DNA of 5,290 bases from assembly GCA_002393835.1 (NCBI GenBank), contig DGTW01000243.1, positions 1 through 5,290 on the forward strand, given 5' to 3'. Positions 1 to 5,236 of the stretch are shown one piece after another. A program made the translations under genes and the position numbers. The stretch comes from Treponema sp. UBA4326. GTDB lineage: Bacteria; Spirochaetota; Spirochaetia; Treponematales; Treponemataceae. The first letter of the stretch is position 1. Each line of letters starts with the position of its first letter. The notes beneath the pieces are model-generated. The model saw only the letters and a list, made by a program, of their open reading frames with translations. It ran no database searches and was not told the DNA's origin.

Positions 1-669
1 GTTTACAGCTTCTGCATGTGCCCGGGAGGCTACATCGTTCCCTGTGCCACAGCGGAAAACCAAATCGTTATCAACGGAATGTCAGGCTCAGGCCGAAACA
101 GCCAGTGGAGCGATGCCGCAATAGTAGTTGAGCGCCGTCCCGAAGACATCCCTGAGGAATTCATCGAAAAAGCAAAGGAAGACGGCTGCCCTGCCCTCGC
201 AGGACTTTACTGGAGGACTTGGCTCGAAGAAGAAACTTTCCGTCATGGAAAGGGACAGTTTGCGCCCGCTCAAAAACTCACTGACTTTTTAAGTAACAAA
301 GACTCAACGAGCCTGCCCCAGACAAGCTACAAGCCTGGAGTCGTGCCCAGCCGCCTGGACTCATGGCTCCCCAAAGAAATCAGCTCCCGGCTCGAACAGG
401 CATTCAGGGATTTTGACAAAAATATGCATGGCTTTATAAGCGAAGAAGCAATTTTGATTGCAAGTGAAACCCGAACAAGCACACCAGTGAGAATCACCCG
501 CAACAAAGAGACTCTCGAATGTGAGGGAATCGAAAATCTTTATCCGGCTGGCGAAGGCTCAGGCTATTCAGGCGGAATCGGAAGCTCAGCAATGGACGGG
601 GAAAAGGTCGCCTCAAGGATTAGTGAAAAGTTAGGGATTAGGAGTGAGGAGTTAGGAGTTAGGAGTTAG
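1..669 (+). CDS. FAD-dependent dehydrogenase (COG2509-like), C-terminal part, 5' end outside window
   Basis: The open frame runs from the first base, so the start lies upstream; 222 residues are visible of a family usually near 530-550. Two family signatures can be seen. Close to the window edge is the segment YSFCMCPGGYIVPCA, followed by a Gly/Ser-rich stretch (NGMSGSGRNS) and a strand VV. Near the end is NLYPAGEGSGYSGGIGSSAMDG, the usual C-terminal FAD-contacting Gly-rich motif in which the Asp-Gly caps a helix (GEKVASRI). The family is a predicted flavin oxidoreductase of unknown substrate, probably cytosolic. The natural end is expected just after SRISEKL; the last eleven residues (GIRSEELGVRS) and the TAG stop are encoded by a 7-bp tandem array that starts at 631. 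The exact reaction cannot be deduced from sequence. Confidence 0.85.
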   Translation, partial: VYSFCMCPGGYIVPCATAENQIVINGMSGSGRNSQWSDAAIVVERRPEDIPEEFIEKAKEDGCPALAGLYWRTWLEEETFRHGKGQFAPAQKLTDFLSNKDSTSLPQTSYKPGVVPSRLDSWLPKEISSRLEQAFRDFDKNMHGFISEEAILIASETRTSTPVRITRNKETLECEGIENLYPAGEGSGYSGGIGSSAMDGEKVASRISEKLGIRSEELGVRS

Positions 670-707
670 CGGTTAGCAGTTAGCAGTGAGGAATTAGGAG
701 TTAGCAG
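631..707 (+). repeat. Heptad tandem array A (TTAGGAG type), 11 units
   Basis: Eleven consecutive 7-bp units can be laid out without a gap: TTAGGGA, TTAGGAG, TGAGGAG, TTAGGAG twice, TTAGCGG, TTAGCAG twice, TGAGGAA, TTAGGAG, TTAGCAG. The array overlaps the last 39 bp of the FAD dehydrogenase and supplies its stop codon at 667-669. Every unit contains TAG or TGA, so any rightward reading frame entering it stops within 21 bp. Variants differ from one another by one to three bases, so the array is somewhat diverged rather than freshly expanded. Confidence 0.93.
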
Positions 708-714
708 TTGGGCG

Positions 715-850
715 CTCCCCTTCGGGTCGGGCCTTTCGCCCTTCGCTCACGCTCGAGCACTTTCGTTGTTGTGCTCGTTTACATTGCTACGCGCCCTTTG
801 GTCGCTTCGCAACTTCGGGGCTACACGCCCTAGCGCAGGGCTTACAGGAA
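715..850. repeat. GC-rich hairpin-rich intergenic segment, probable interspersed repeat
   Basis: This segment follows array A and has no coding potential that I can support. It contains several short self-complementary units: CCC-ttc-GGG at 718-726, GGGC-5-GCCC at 729-741, CGAGCAC with a 10-base loop and GTGCTCG at 754-777, and GCCC-7-GGGC at 827-841. GCTACGCGCCC (786-796) and GCTACACGCCC (820-830) form a near-direct repeat. Base composition is clearly richer in G+C than the following small gene. I infer an interspersed non-coding repeat. It could partly serve to end transcription from the dehydrogenase, but none of the hairpins is followed by a T-run. Confidence 0.5.
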
Positions 851-904
851 GCATTCGTTGCCTCCATGCAAGACCGCTAACGCTGAGTTTTTACAGGAGC
901 TTTT

Positions 905-1129
905 ATGACAAAAGATGACTTGATTTTTCTTATCAACACAAAAAAAGAATTTGAATTTACCTACAAAGGCAAAAATTACAATCTCACTTACGACCGGGAC
1001 GACAAGGGCAATGATTTGATTGTCTTTGGTGAACGCTTTATGGGCAAAAAATACGCCTCCTTCGGCGAATTTATGAACGAGGCAAGAATCGAAAATCACT
1101 TCTTCCGGGAAATGATCGACATTTTGTAG
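905..1129 (+). CDS. Small hypothetical protein, 74 residues
   Basis: The start is well supported: AGGAG at 895-899 lies five bases before the ATG. The gene ends with tandem stops TAG-TGA (1127-1132). The product is charged and soluble, with no signal peptide or membrane segment. Its pattern suggests a short N-terminal helix (TKDDLIFLINT), two or three strands rich in aromatic residues (KEFEFTYKGKNYNLTYD, NDLIVFGERF), and a C-terminal amphipathic helix (FGEFMNEARI..FFREMIDIL). I do not recognise a named domain. The overall pattern resembles short hypothetical proteins that I associate with Treponema genomes, which is recollection and not a search result. It stands alone between a repeat-rich gap and a MITE-like element, so it may be an accessory gene. 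An overlapping 85-codon frame on the other strand has no comparable support. Confidence 0.72.
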   Translation: MTKDDLIFLINTKKEFEFTYKGKNYNLTYDRDDKGNDLIVFGERFMGKKYASFGEFMNEARIENHFFREMIDIL

Positions 1130-1148
1130 TGAAAGAAAGTATTTAGGA

Positions 1149-1261
1149 GCTGTCTAAAAAGTTCTGTGAATATGGTCATTGAGCTTGTCGAAATGACCAT
1201 TAGCACTAAATACAGTGGTTTCGACAAGCTCAACCACCGCTTTTCATACTTATTAGACAGC
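1149..1261. repeat. MITE-like nested inverted repeat with REP-like core
   Basis: The outer ends are GCTGTCTAAAAAGT (1149-1162) and ACTTATTAGACAGC (1248-1261), complementary at 13 of 14 positions. Inside are two hairpins. The first has a perfect 9-bp stem, ATGGTCATT/AATGACCAT (1172-1180/1192-1200); the second a 6-bp stem, GTGGTT/AACCAC (1215-1220/1232-1237). Each has an 11-base loop, and the loops GAGCTTGTCGA and TCGACAAGCTC are exact reverse complements. The pairing extends to a 15-bp inverted repeat, 1179-1193 with 1219-1233. The core TGAGCTTGTCGAA resembles a palindrome common in REP-type intergenic repeats of many bacteria. No transposase is encoded. It lies between convergent genes. Confidence 0.8.
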
Positions 1262-1319
1262 CTCGTTTTCTTGATTATGGCGCGTCCGTGCGGGCAACTT
1301 CTATCCGTATTAGAAATTA

Positions 1320-2114
1320 TTAGTCTTTCTTCAGCACATCGACCGTGTGGGAGCTTGCACCTAGCAAATCTTGGCGTTCCGCAATCGCCATCTGATATTC
1401 AATAAAGTGCTGGAAACTTTCTTCGTCCAGGGAGTTCAGCTCACGCCTCATGTAATCGGCCGCTCCGTCCGGGGCAAAAATCTTTACCCGCTTTAAGCCA
1501 GCTTTTTCGTTTAGGCGGTCCATATCTTCAATTCTGGTGTAGCTGTACAGGTCATCATTGATGTTGGTAATTGTGTGAAAGTCGGCTGTTAAAGTGCCTT
1601 TTGCCAGCACTTCTTTTATTTTTCCTTTGCGGAAACAGTAGCTTAAAACTGCATACTCATTCATCAGATATGCCACAAGGATAAATCCGCCCTTTTTTGT
1701 GACCCGTTTTGCTTCGTTCAGCGCAAGGAGCCTGTCTTCGTCAGAGTGAAGGTGATACATGGGGCCAAAAAGAAGTGTGATGTCAAAAGTTTCGTCTGGC
1801 AAAAAATGCAAATCCCGGGCGTCGCCCTGCCAGCTCTTCACATTTTCGTGCTTGCCCCGTAAAATCTCCAGATTGTGAGCGACAAGTTCCACAGCCGTAA
1901 CATCAAAGCCTTCTTTTGAAAGCGCCACTGAATATCGCCCGGTTCCTGCCCCGATGTCGAGCAACTTGATACCGCTGTTCTCTCGCCCAGAACGAATGCT
2001 CTCCACAAAATCATGGATGCACTTCATCGAAACCGTAAATTCCACAATTCCGTGCCGGGTGGTGAGCCTGTGGTCTTCTTTGAATTTATTGTAATACTTT
2101 TCCAGCGGTGTCAT
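1320..2114 (-). CDS. Class I SAM-dependent methyltransferase, substrate unknown, 264 residues
   Basis: The protein has a Rossmann-type methyltransferase fold. Motif I is LLDIGAGTGRYS (about residues 51-62), the acidic residue after strand 2 is Glu76 in TAVEL, the adenine-side motif is GDARDL (97-102), and strand 4 is FDITLLFGPMYHL (110-122), followed by RVTKKGGFILVAYL. This matches the Methyltransf_11/25 type of small-molecule or unassigned methyltransferases. The C-terminal 100 residues give no clue to substrate. The frame is open further upstream to a TTG at 2180, but that start would lie inside the cstA terminator and encode a Phe/Leu-rich tail from its T-run. The ATG at 2114 (MTPLEKYYNKF) fits the family better and matches the predicted transcription start. 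Another ATG at 2123 overlaps the -10 box. No ribosome binding site precedes either ATG. Confidence 0.85.
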   Translation of the reverse strand: MTPLEKYYNKFKEDHRLTTRHGIVEFTVSMKCIHDFVESIRSGRENSGIKLLDIGAGTGRYSVALSKEGFDVTAVELVAHNLEILRGKHENVKSWQGDARDLHFLPDETFDITLLFGPMYHLHSDEDRLLALNEAKRVTKKGGFILVAYLMNEYAVLSYCFRKGKIKEVLAKGTLTADFHTITNINDDLYSYTRIEDMDRLNEKAGLKRVKIFAPDGAADYMRRELNSLDEESFQHFIEYQMAIAERQDLLGASSHTVDVLKKD

Positions 2115-2121
2115 ATCAGGC

Positions 2122-2150
2122 ATTATATCAGAAAATGGGGGCAGTTTCAA
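2122..2150 (-). promoter_or_regulatory. Sigma70-type promoter for the methyltransferase (leaderless)
   Basis: On the minus strand TTGAAA (2150-2145) and a perfect TATAAT (2127-2122) are separated by exactly 17 bases. Counting six to seven bases past the -10 box places +1 at 2115 or 2114, which is the ATG of the methyltransferase or the base before it. The -35 box starts only five bases after the T-run of the cstA terminator. Confidence 0.7.
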
Positions 2151-2154
2151 AAAC

Positions 2155-2203
2155 AAAAAAAATGTCCGCCTCGTGTTCAATCGCTTAACACTTGGCGGAC
2201 ATT
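2155..2203 (-). terminator. Rho-independent terminator of cstA
   Basis: Read on the minus strand, a perfect 10-bp arm AATGTCCGCC (2203-2194) pairs with GGCGGACATT (2170-2161). The stem continues after a short interruption with GTGTT/AACAC. A run of eight T (2162-2155) follows directly. It begins 24 bases past the cstA stop codon. The stem also has a run of A on its 5' side only as AA, so leftward use is strongly favoured. Confidence 0.9.
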
Positions 2204-2226
2204 ATTGTTCAGGCTATTGAATCAGA

Positions 2227-3753
2227 CTATTCTTTCTCTTTTCGGCCGATTACCGTTGCTTTCTGCCTTTCAAGGCTTGCGGCTGGATTTCGGTAAGTCG
2301 TGAACAAGAAGATTGCGAGGAATGCAACTGCTGCAATTACACCGACTGTGTATGAAATTGTGAGGCCGGCTGCGCCTTTTGCACCGAGGTTGATACACTC
2401 AGGAGCATACATCAAATATGTGATTGATACTGCTGACATGAATGTAGCAGGACAAGCTGCAATCCAACAGCGGTTCTTGTTCTCGTAGTTTGTTGCGAGA
2501 TAGACCGCACCTGCCCAAAGGACAATCATTGCCAAAGTCTGGTTAGACCATGAGAAGTATCGCCATACGACATTGTAGTTGATGAAAGAAATTGCGTATC
2601 CGATAAGAAGCAAAGGTATTGCCACACCGAGTCGAACTTTGATTTTCTTTTCGTCGAGCTTGAACCAGTCGAAAATTGTCATTCGAGCGCTTCGGAATGC
2701 TGTATCACCAGATGTGATTGGGCAGACGATTACGCCGAGCAATGCGATTGGACCGCCGACTTTGCCGAGCAATGCGACACACATTTCGTAAACTGAACTT
2801 GAGTTTCCACCACCGATTGCTTTGAGGGCAGAAAGACCTGTGCCACTTCCGTCCTTGTTCCAGAAGAATGCTACAGCAGCACTTGCCCAAATCAAAGCGA
2901 TGATACCTTCTGCGACCATTGCACCGTAGAAGATTCTTCGACCGTCTTTTTCGCTCTTGATACATCGAGAAACGATTGGAGACTGAGTTGCATGGAAGCC
3001 TGAGATAGCTCCACATGCTACAGTGATGAACATGAGAGGCCAGATTGGTCGAACACCAGTGCCGTCAACATTTCCAGGATAAAGATTTTTGAGGGTGAGC
3101 TCCATCATTGGGCGCTCGCCAGAGTGAGCCATTGTTCCAATGATGATGCCGAATGCCATCAGAATAAGAAGAACACCGAAAACTGGGTATACACGACCGA
3201 TGATTTTATCGATTGGAAGAAGTGTTGCAAGGAAGTAGTAACAAAGAATGATGATAGTCCAAACTTTGATGTTGAGCCACGGAGCCGAAGCAGAAGTGAG
3301 CTTAGCAAGAAGGCCAGCAGGACCGACCATGAAGACGACGCCGACCAAAACAAGAAGGATGACCGAGAAGACACGCATTACATTGTGCATTACAGGGCCT
3401 AAATATTTACCAGTGACTTCGGAGATTGAAGCACCGTCATTTCGCTCTGAAAGCATACCTGCCGTGAAATCGTGGACTGCACCAGCAAGAAGAGTTCCAA
3501 GAACAATCCAGATGTAAACACTTGGACCCCACATTGCGCCGGAAATAGCACCAAAAATCGGGCCGAGACCAGCGATGTTCAAAAGCTGAATCAAGAAGGC
3601 TTTTGCTGCAGGAATAGGAACATAGTCAACGCCATCAGGATTTGCGATTGCAGGCGTTGGATTTTCGGTAGGCTTGAAGATTTTTTCAACGAGCGCACCA
3701 TAGACGAAATAGCCACCGATAAGGATGGCCAATGCAACGAAGAATGTTACCAT
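2227..3753 (-). CDS. cstA: CstA-family carbon starvation / pyruvate-type transporter, 508 residues
   Basis: This is a multi-pass inner-membrane protein of the CstA family (PF02554 type). Members include E. coli CstA and BtsT, linked to peptide and pyruvate uptake, probably by proton symport. Family landmarks in order: NPDGVDYVP (38-46), NIAGLGPIFGAISG (59-72), LAGAVHDFTAGMLSERNDG (89-107), CGAISGFHATQSP (247-259), YGAMVAEGIIALIWA (276-290) and VCPITSGDTAFRSAR (343-357). Hydrophobic segments are spread over the whole length, and the chain ends in a short basic tail (RQKATVIGRKEKE). It is shorter than E. coli CstA (about 700) but typical of the short family form. AGGAGG lies four bases before the ATG. 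It has its own promoter and terminator, so it is probably monocistronic. Arginine is mostly CGA (10 of 16), unlike the neighbouring methyltransferase. The actual substrate is not determined by the sequence. Confidence 0.93.
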   Translation of the reverse strand: MVTFFVALAILIGGYFVYGALVEKIFKPTENPTPAIANPDGVDYVPIPAAKAFLIQLLNIAGLGPIFGAISGAMWGPSVYIWIVLGTLLAGAVHDFTAGMLSERNDGASISEVTGKYLGPVMHNVMRVFSVILLVLVGVVFMVGPAGLLAKLTSASAPWLNIKVWTIIILCYYFLATLLPIDKIIGRVYPVFGVLLILMAFGIIIGTMAHSGERPMMELTLKNLYPGNVDGTGVRPIWPLMFITVACGAISGFHATQSPIVSRCIKSEKDGRRIFYGAMVAEGIIALIWASAAVAFFWNKDGSGTGLSALKAIGGGNSSSVYEMCVALLGKVGGPIALLGVIVCPITSGDTAFRSARMTIFDWFKLDEKKIKVRLGVAIPLLLIGYAISFINYNVVWRYFSWSNQTLAMIVLWAGAVYLATNYENKNRCWIAACPATFMSAVSITYLMYAPECINLGAKGAAGLTISYTVGVIAAVAFLAIFLFTTYRNPAASLERQKATVIGRKEKE

Positions 3754-3757
3754 AAAA

Positions 3758-3763
3758 CCTCCT
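3758..3763 (-). promoter_or_regulatory. Strong ribosome binding site of cstA
   Basis: A perfect AGGAGG followed by TTTT and ATG fixes the cstA start at 3753. It contrasts with prmC and the methyltransferase, which have no recognisable Shine-Dalgarno sequence. Confidence 0.88.
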
Positions 3764-3832
3764 AAAGTCTGGATGGGAAATAATTTTGTGGAATTTGTTT
3801 CTCACGCGGCTTTATCTTTTTTATATGGCTTT

Positions 3833-3861
3833 ATTGTAAATCTGCTTTTGCGAGTTGTCAA
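3833..3861 (-). promoter_or_regulatory. Sigma70-type promoter of cstA
   Basis: On the minus strand a perfect TTGACA (3861-3856) and TACAAT (3838-3833) are spaced by exactly 17 bases. The predicted +1 is near 3826, giving an untranslated leader of about 72 bases. That leader is A-rich with no strong hairpin, so I see no riboswitch. No clear operator palindrome or CRP-type site is visible. Confidence 0.8.
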
Positions 3862-3885
3862 AAAAAATTGTAAAACCTACTTTAC
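3860..3885 (-). terminator. Weak candidate terminator of prmC
   Basis: On the minus strand GTAAA (3885-3881) pairs with TTTAC (3874-3870) around a six-base loop that contains the prmC TAG stop. AA and eight T (3867-3860) follow. The stem is only 5 bp and mostly A-T, so termination may be partial and cstA may also receive prmC read-through. The T-run overlaps the cstA -35 box. Confidence 0.4.
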
Positions 3886-4959
3886 TCCCACGACATTCCG
3901 CATCATCTCGTTCATGTCGTATTCTATGTGAATGTTGCGGAAGCCTGCCTGCTTAAAAAGTTCCGCTGTCGCCTCAGCGTTGTACTCGCCGGTTTCCATA
4001 ATCAGAACTCCGTTCCGGTTCAAATGCTGGTAGCACTGGGGCACAAGGCGGCGGATTAAGGCAAGACCGTCGCAACTTCCGCTGGACTTCCCTGCTTCAT
4101 TCACATCGCCGTCAAGGGCTAAAAGAGGCTCGCTACGGCCATCCTTCAAAAGCTCCACCGACTCAGAATGAGGCACATAAGGCGGATTTGTAACGATTAA
4201 GTCGAAAGTCGGCAAAACATTCTCGAAAAGATTGGACTGAACAAACGATAAGTGAGGAGTGAGGAGTGAGGAGTGAGGAGTGAGGAGCGAGGAGTGAGCA
4301 GGGAGCAGGGAGCAGGGAGCAGTTTGACTCGGGACATTGCTTCGCTCGTCCTGCCCCAGCAATCGCTCTGCATTCGTTCGAGCCACTTCAAGCGCTTTTT
4401 CGCTTATATCAACCAAAGTCAAACTTAAACTGCGGAAATCTTCTGAAACATCGCATTTACAGCCAGCTGTGCCATCTGTGTAATCTGTGTAATCTGTGTA
4501 ATCTGTGTAATCTGTGGTTTCTTTTTTCTCACTTGCCTTGTCTGAAAGTGTCTTTGCTATCGAAATTCCTACGCAGCCGCTTCCTGTGCACATGTCGCAT
4601 ACTGTGGGGATTGCTTCAGGCTTTGCACGGAATTTGTCTTCCAGGACATCCAGTGCAAGCTCCACCAAAAGTTCCGTGTCCGGCTTGGGAATGAGAACAT
4701 CGGGCGTGACATAAAAATCCAGCCCGAAAAATTCCTTGTGGCCTGTGATGTAGGCAATGGGAAAGCCTGTCTTACGCCTTTCAATCGCCGCCAGGAATTC
4801 TGCTTCCTGTTCAGCCGTCAAGGCAAAGTCACGGTTCAAGAGCAAATGCGTTTTATCAAAGCCTGTGATATGCTGCAGAAGAACAGCCGTATCAAGTTCA
4901 GGGCTTGGAGATGAGACAAGTTCTCTTTTTCCGTGAATTTTTGCTTCCTGAATGGTCAT
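3877..4959 (-). CDS. prmC: Peptide chain release factor N5-glutamine methyltransferase PrmC with two repeat-derived insertions
   Basis: PrmC methylates the GGQ glutamine of release factors RF1/RF2 in the cytosol, which aids translation termination. The N-terminal helical domain (1-75) is followed by FGLDFYVTPDVLIPKPDTE (78-96), SAM motif I CDMCTGSGC (121-129), acidic VDIS (183-186) and the catalytic NPPY (258-261). The C-terminus contains NGVLIMETGE. All key motifs are present. The length is 360 residues against about 280 normally. Most of the excess lies at about 143-177 (a DYT-type repeat) and 202-237 (QDERSNVP then a LLTPHSS repeat), both encoded by tandem DNA repeats. They fall between helix and next strand after motifs I and II, on the face opposite the active site, so activity may survive. 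The start MTIQEAKIHG fits the family, but no ribosome binding site is seen; a heptad array ends seven bases upstream. Confidence 0.92.
   Translation of the reverse strand: MTIQEAKIHGKRELVSSPSPELDTAVLLQHITGFDKTHLLLNRDFALTAEQEAEFLAAIERRKTGFPIAYITGHKEFFGLDFYVTPDVLIPKPDTELLVELALDVLEDKFRAKPEAIPTVCDMCTGSGCVGISIAKTLSDKASEKKETTDYTDYTDYTDYTDGTAGCKCDVSEDFRSLSLTLVDISEKALEVARTNAERLLGQDERSNVPSQTAPCSLLPAHSSLLTPHSSLLTPHLSFVQSNLFENVLPTFDLIVTNPPYVPHSESVELLKDGRSEPLLALDGDVNEAGKSSGSCDGLALIRRLVPQCYQHLNRNGVLIMETGEYNAEATAELFKQAGFRNIHIEYDMNEMMRNVVGVK
4253..4322. repeat. Heptad tandem array B inside prmC, 10 units
   Basis: On the plus strand the units are TGAGGAG five times, CGAGGAG, TGAGCAG, then GGAGCAG three times, without gaps. 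Read by prmC (minus strand) they give residues 213-236, including the seven-residue period LLTPHSS. On the coding strand the common unit is CTCCTCA, free of stop codons in all three frames. The array length (70 bp) is not a multiple of three, so flanking inserted bases must restore the prmC frame. Confidence 0.95.
4330..4353. repeat. Hairpin module, copy 1 (inside prmC insertion)
   Basis: CGGGAC (4330-4335) pairs with GTCCTG (4348-4353), including one G-T pair. The 17 bases CGGGACATTGCTTCGCT at 4330-4346 recur exactly, in inverted orientation, at 5260-5244. Over the whole module 22 of 24 positions match. It encodes residues 203-210 of PrmC (QDERSNVP) and sits seven bases from heptad array B. 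Confidence 0.85.
4474..4516. repeat. Nine-base tandem array inside prmC
   Basis: Four perfect copies of ATCTGTGTA run from 4474 to 4509, followed by a partial fifth copy, ATCTGTG. On the prmC strand they are read as a Thr-Asp-Tyr repeat, residues 148-162. The unit is a multiple of three, so copy-number change would keep the reading frame. Confidence 0.95.
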
Positions 4960-4965
4960 AATTTT

Positions 4966-4993
4966 AATTCGGAATTCGGAATGTGGAATTAGT
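4966..4993. repeat. Heptad array C between prmC and four-helix-bundle remnant
   Basis: Four 7-bp units on the plus strand: AATTCGG, AATTCGG, AATGTGG and AATTAGT, the last one diverged. The array fills nearly all of the space between the prmC start (4959) and the stop of the truncated gene, and its last base lies in that stop codon. Confidence 0.8.
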
Positions 4994-5220
4994 TATGGGA
5001 CTTTGGTCGCTTCTTTTAGAGATATGTTCAATTTCGCATAAAAATCTGGCTTAGATTGACCTCTTATGCTTTCCCACACATTTGCACCAATACTAGTTCC
5101 GCTTCGCAAAACTTGTTTTGAAAGAACAAATTCTTTATGTTCATTCCGCAAGTATTTGTACATCTTAATAATACGAAGTGCAAACGACTTGCTTTTCACA
5201 ACAATAACATTTTCTTCCAA
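4993..5220 (-). pseudogene. Truncated four-helix-bundle protein (S23 / IVS family), 75 residues
   Basis: The sequence ENVIVVKSKSFALRIIKMYKYL, then LSKQVLRSGTSIGANVWES and DFYAKLNISLKEA, is typical of the four-helix-bundle family first seen in 23S rRNA intervening sequences and related to the Avd protein of diversity-generating retroelements. The family is usually about 115-125 residues. Here it stops after KEATKVP, in the third helix, so the expected ETxYW-type continuation and the last helix are missing. The break coincides with heptad array C, which provides the stop codon. The start is a TTG at 5220, six bases after GGAG (5227-5230), with an in-frame TAA directly upstream; the N-terminus fits the family there. 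The protein is thought to act in RNA or reverse-transcriptase complexes in some relatives, but no function can be claimed for this remnant. Confidence 0.75.
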
Positions 5221-5236
5221 TTAAAACTCCAAGCTT

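Noticed and set aside
842..1099. 85-codon minus-strand frame opposite the 74-residue gene
   Set aside because: It has no ribosome binding site and looks like the antisense shadow of a gene with good start and stop signals.
1299..1315. Hairpin TTCTA-7-TAGAA as terminator of the methyltransferase
   Set aside because: The stem is 5 bp, A-T rich, and lacks a following T-run on the minus strand.
1166..1405. Open frame of 79 codons on the plus strand across the convergent gap
   Set aside because: It runs through the inverted repeat element and into the antisense of the methyltransferase; there is no ribosome binding site and its composition reflects the repeat.
2115..2180. N-terminal extension of the methyltransferase from a TTG at 2180
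   Set aside because: The extension is encoded by the second arm and T-run of the cstA terminator and by the promoter; the family begins near the ATG at 2114.
3124..3402. Long plus-strand frames antisense to cstA
   Set aside because: The cstA frame is certain from family motifs; the opposite frames are Asp/Lys/Arg-rich artefacts of codons for hydrophobic residues.
4197..4391. 64-codon minus-strand frame through heptad array B
   Set aside because: It exists only because the array is stop-free in all frames on that strand; prmC is the supported frame.
4253..4516. Tandem arrays considered as CRISPR repeats
   Set aside because: Units of 7 and 9 bp are directly adjacent, with no spacers; no cas genes are present.
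4960..4965. TAAAAT directly before the prmC ATG as a -10 box
   Set aside because: No acceptable -35 element lies 16-18 bases upstream, and it would place the transcript start inside the coding sequence.
796..5013. A 13-base match, CTTTGGTCGCTTC, at 796-808 and 5001-5013
   Set aside because: A 13-base match is expected by chance about 0.2-0.4 times in a window this size, so it is not firm evidence of a shared repeat, although it does fall near the truncation point of the four-helix-bundle gene.
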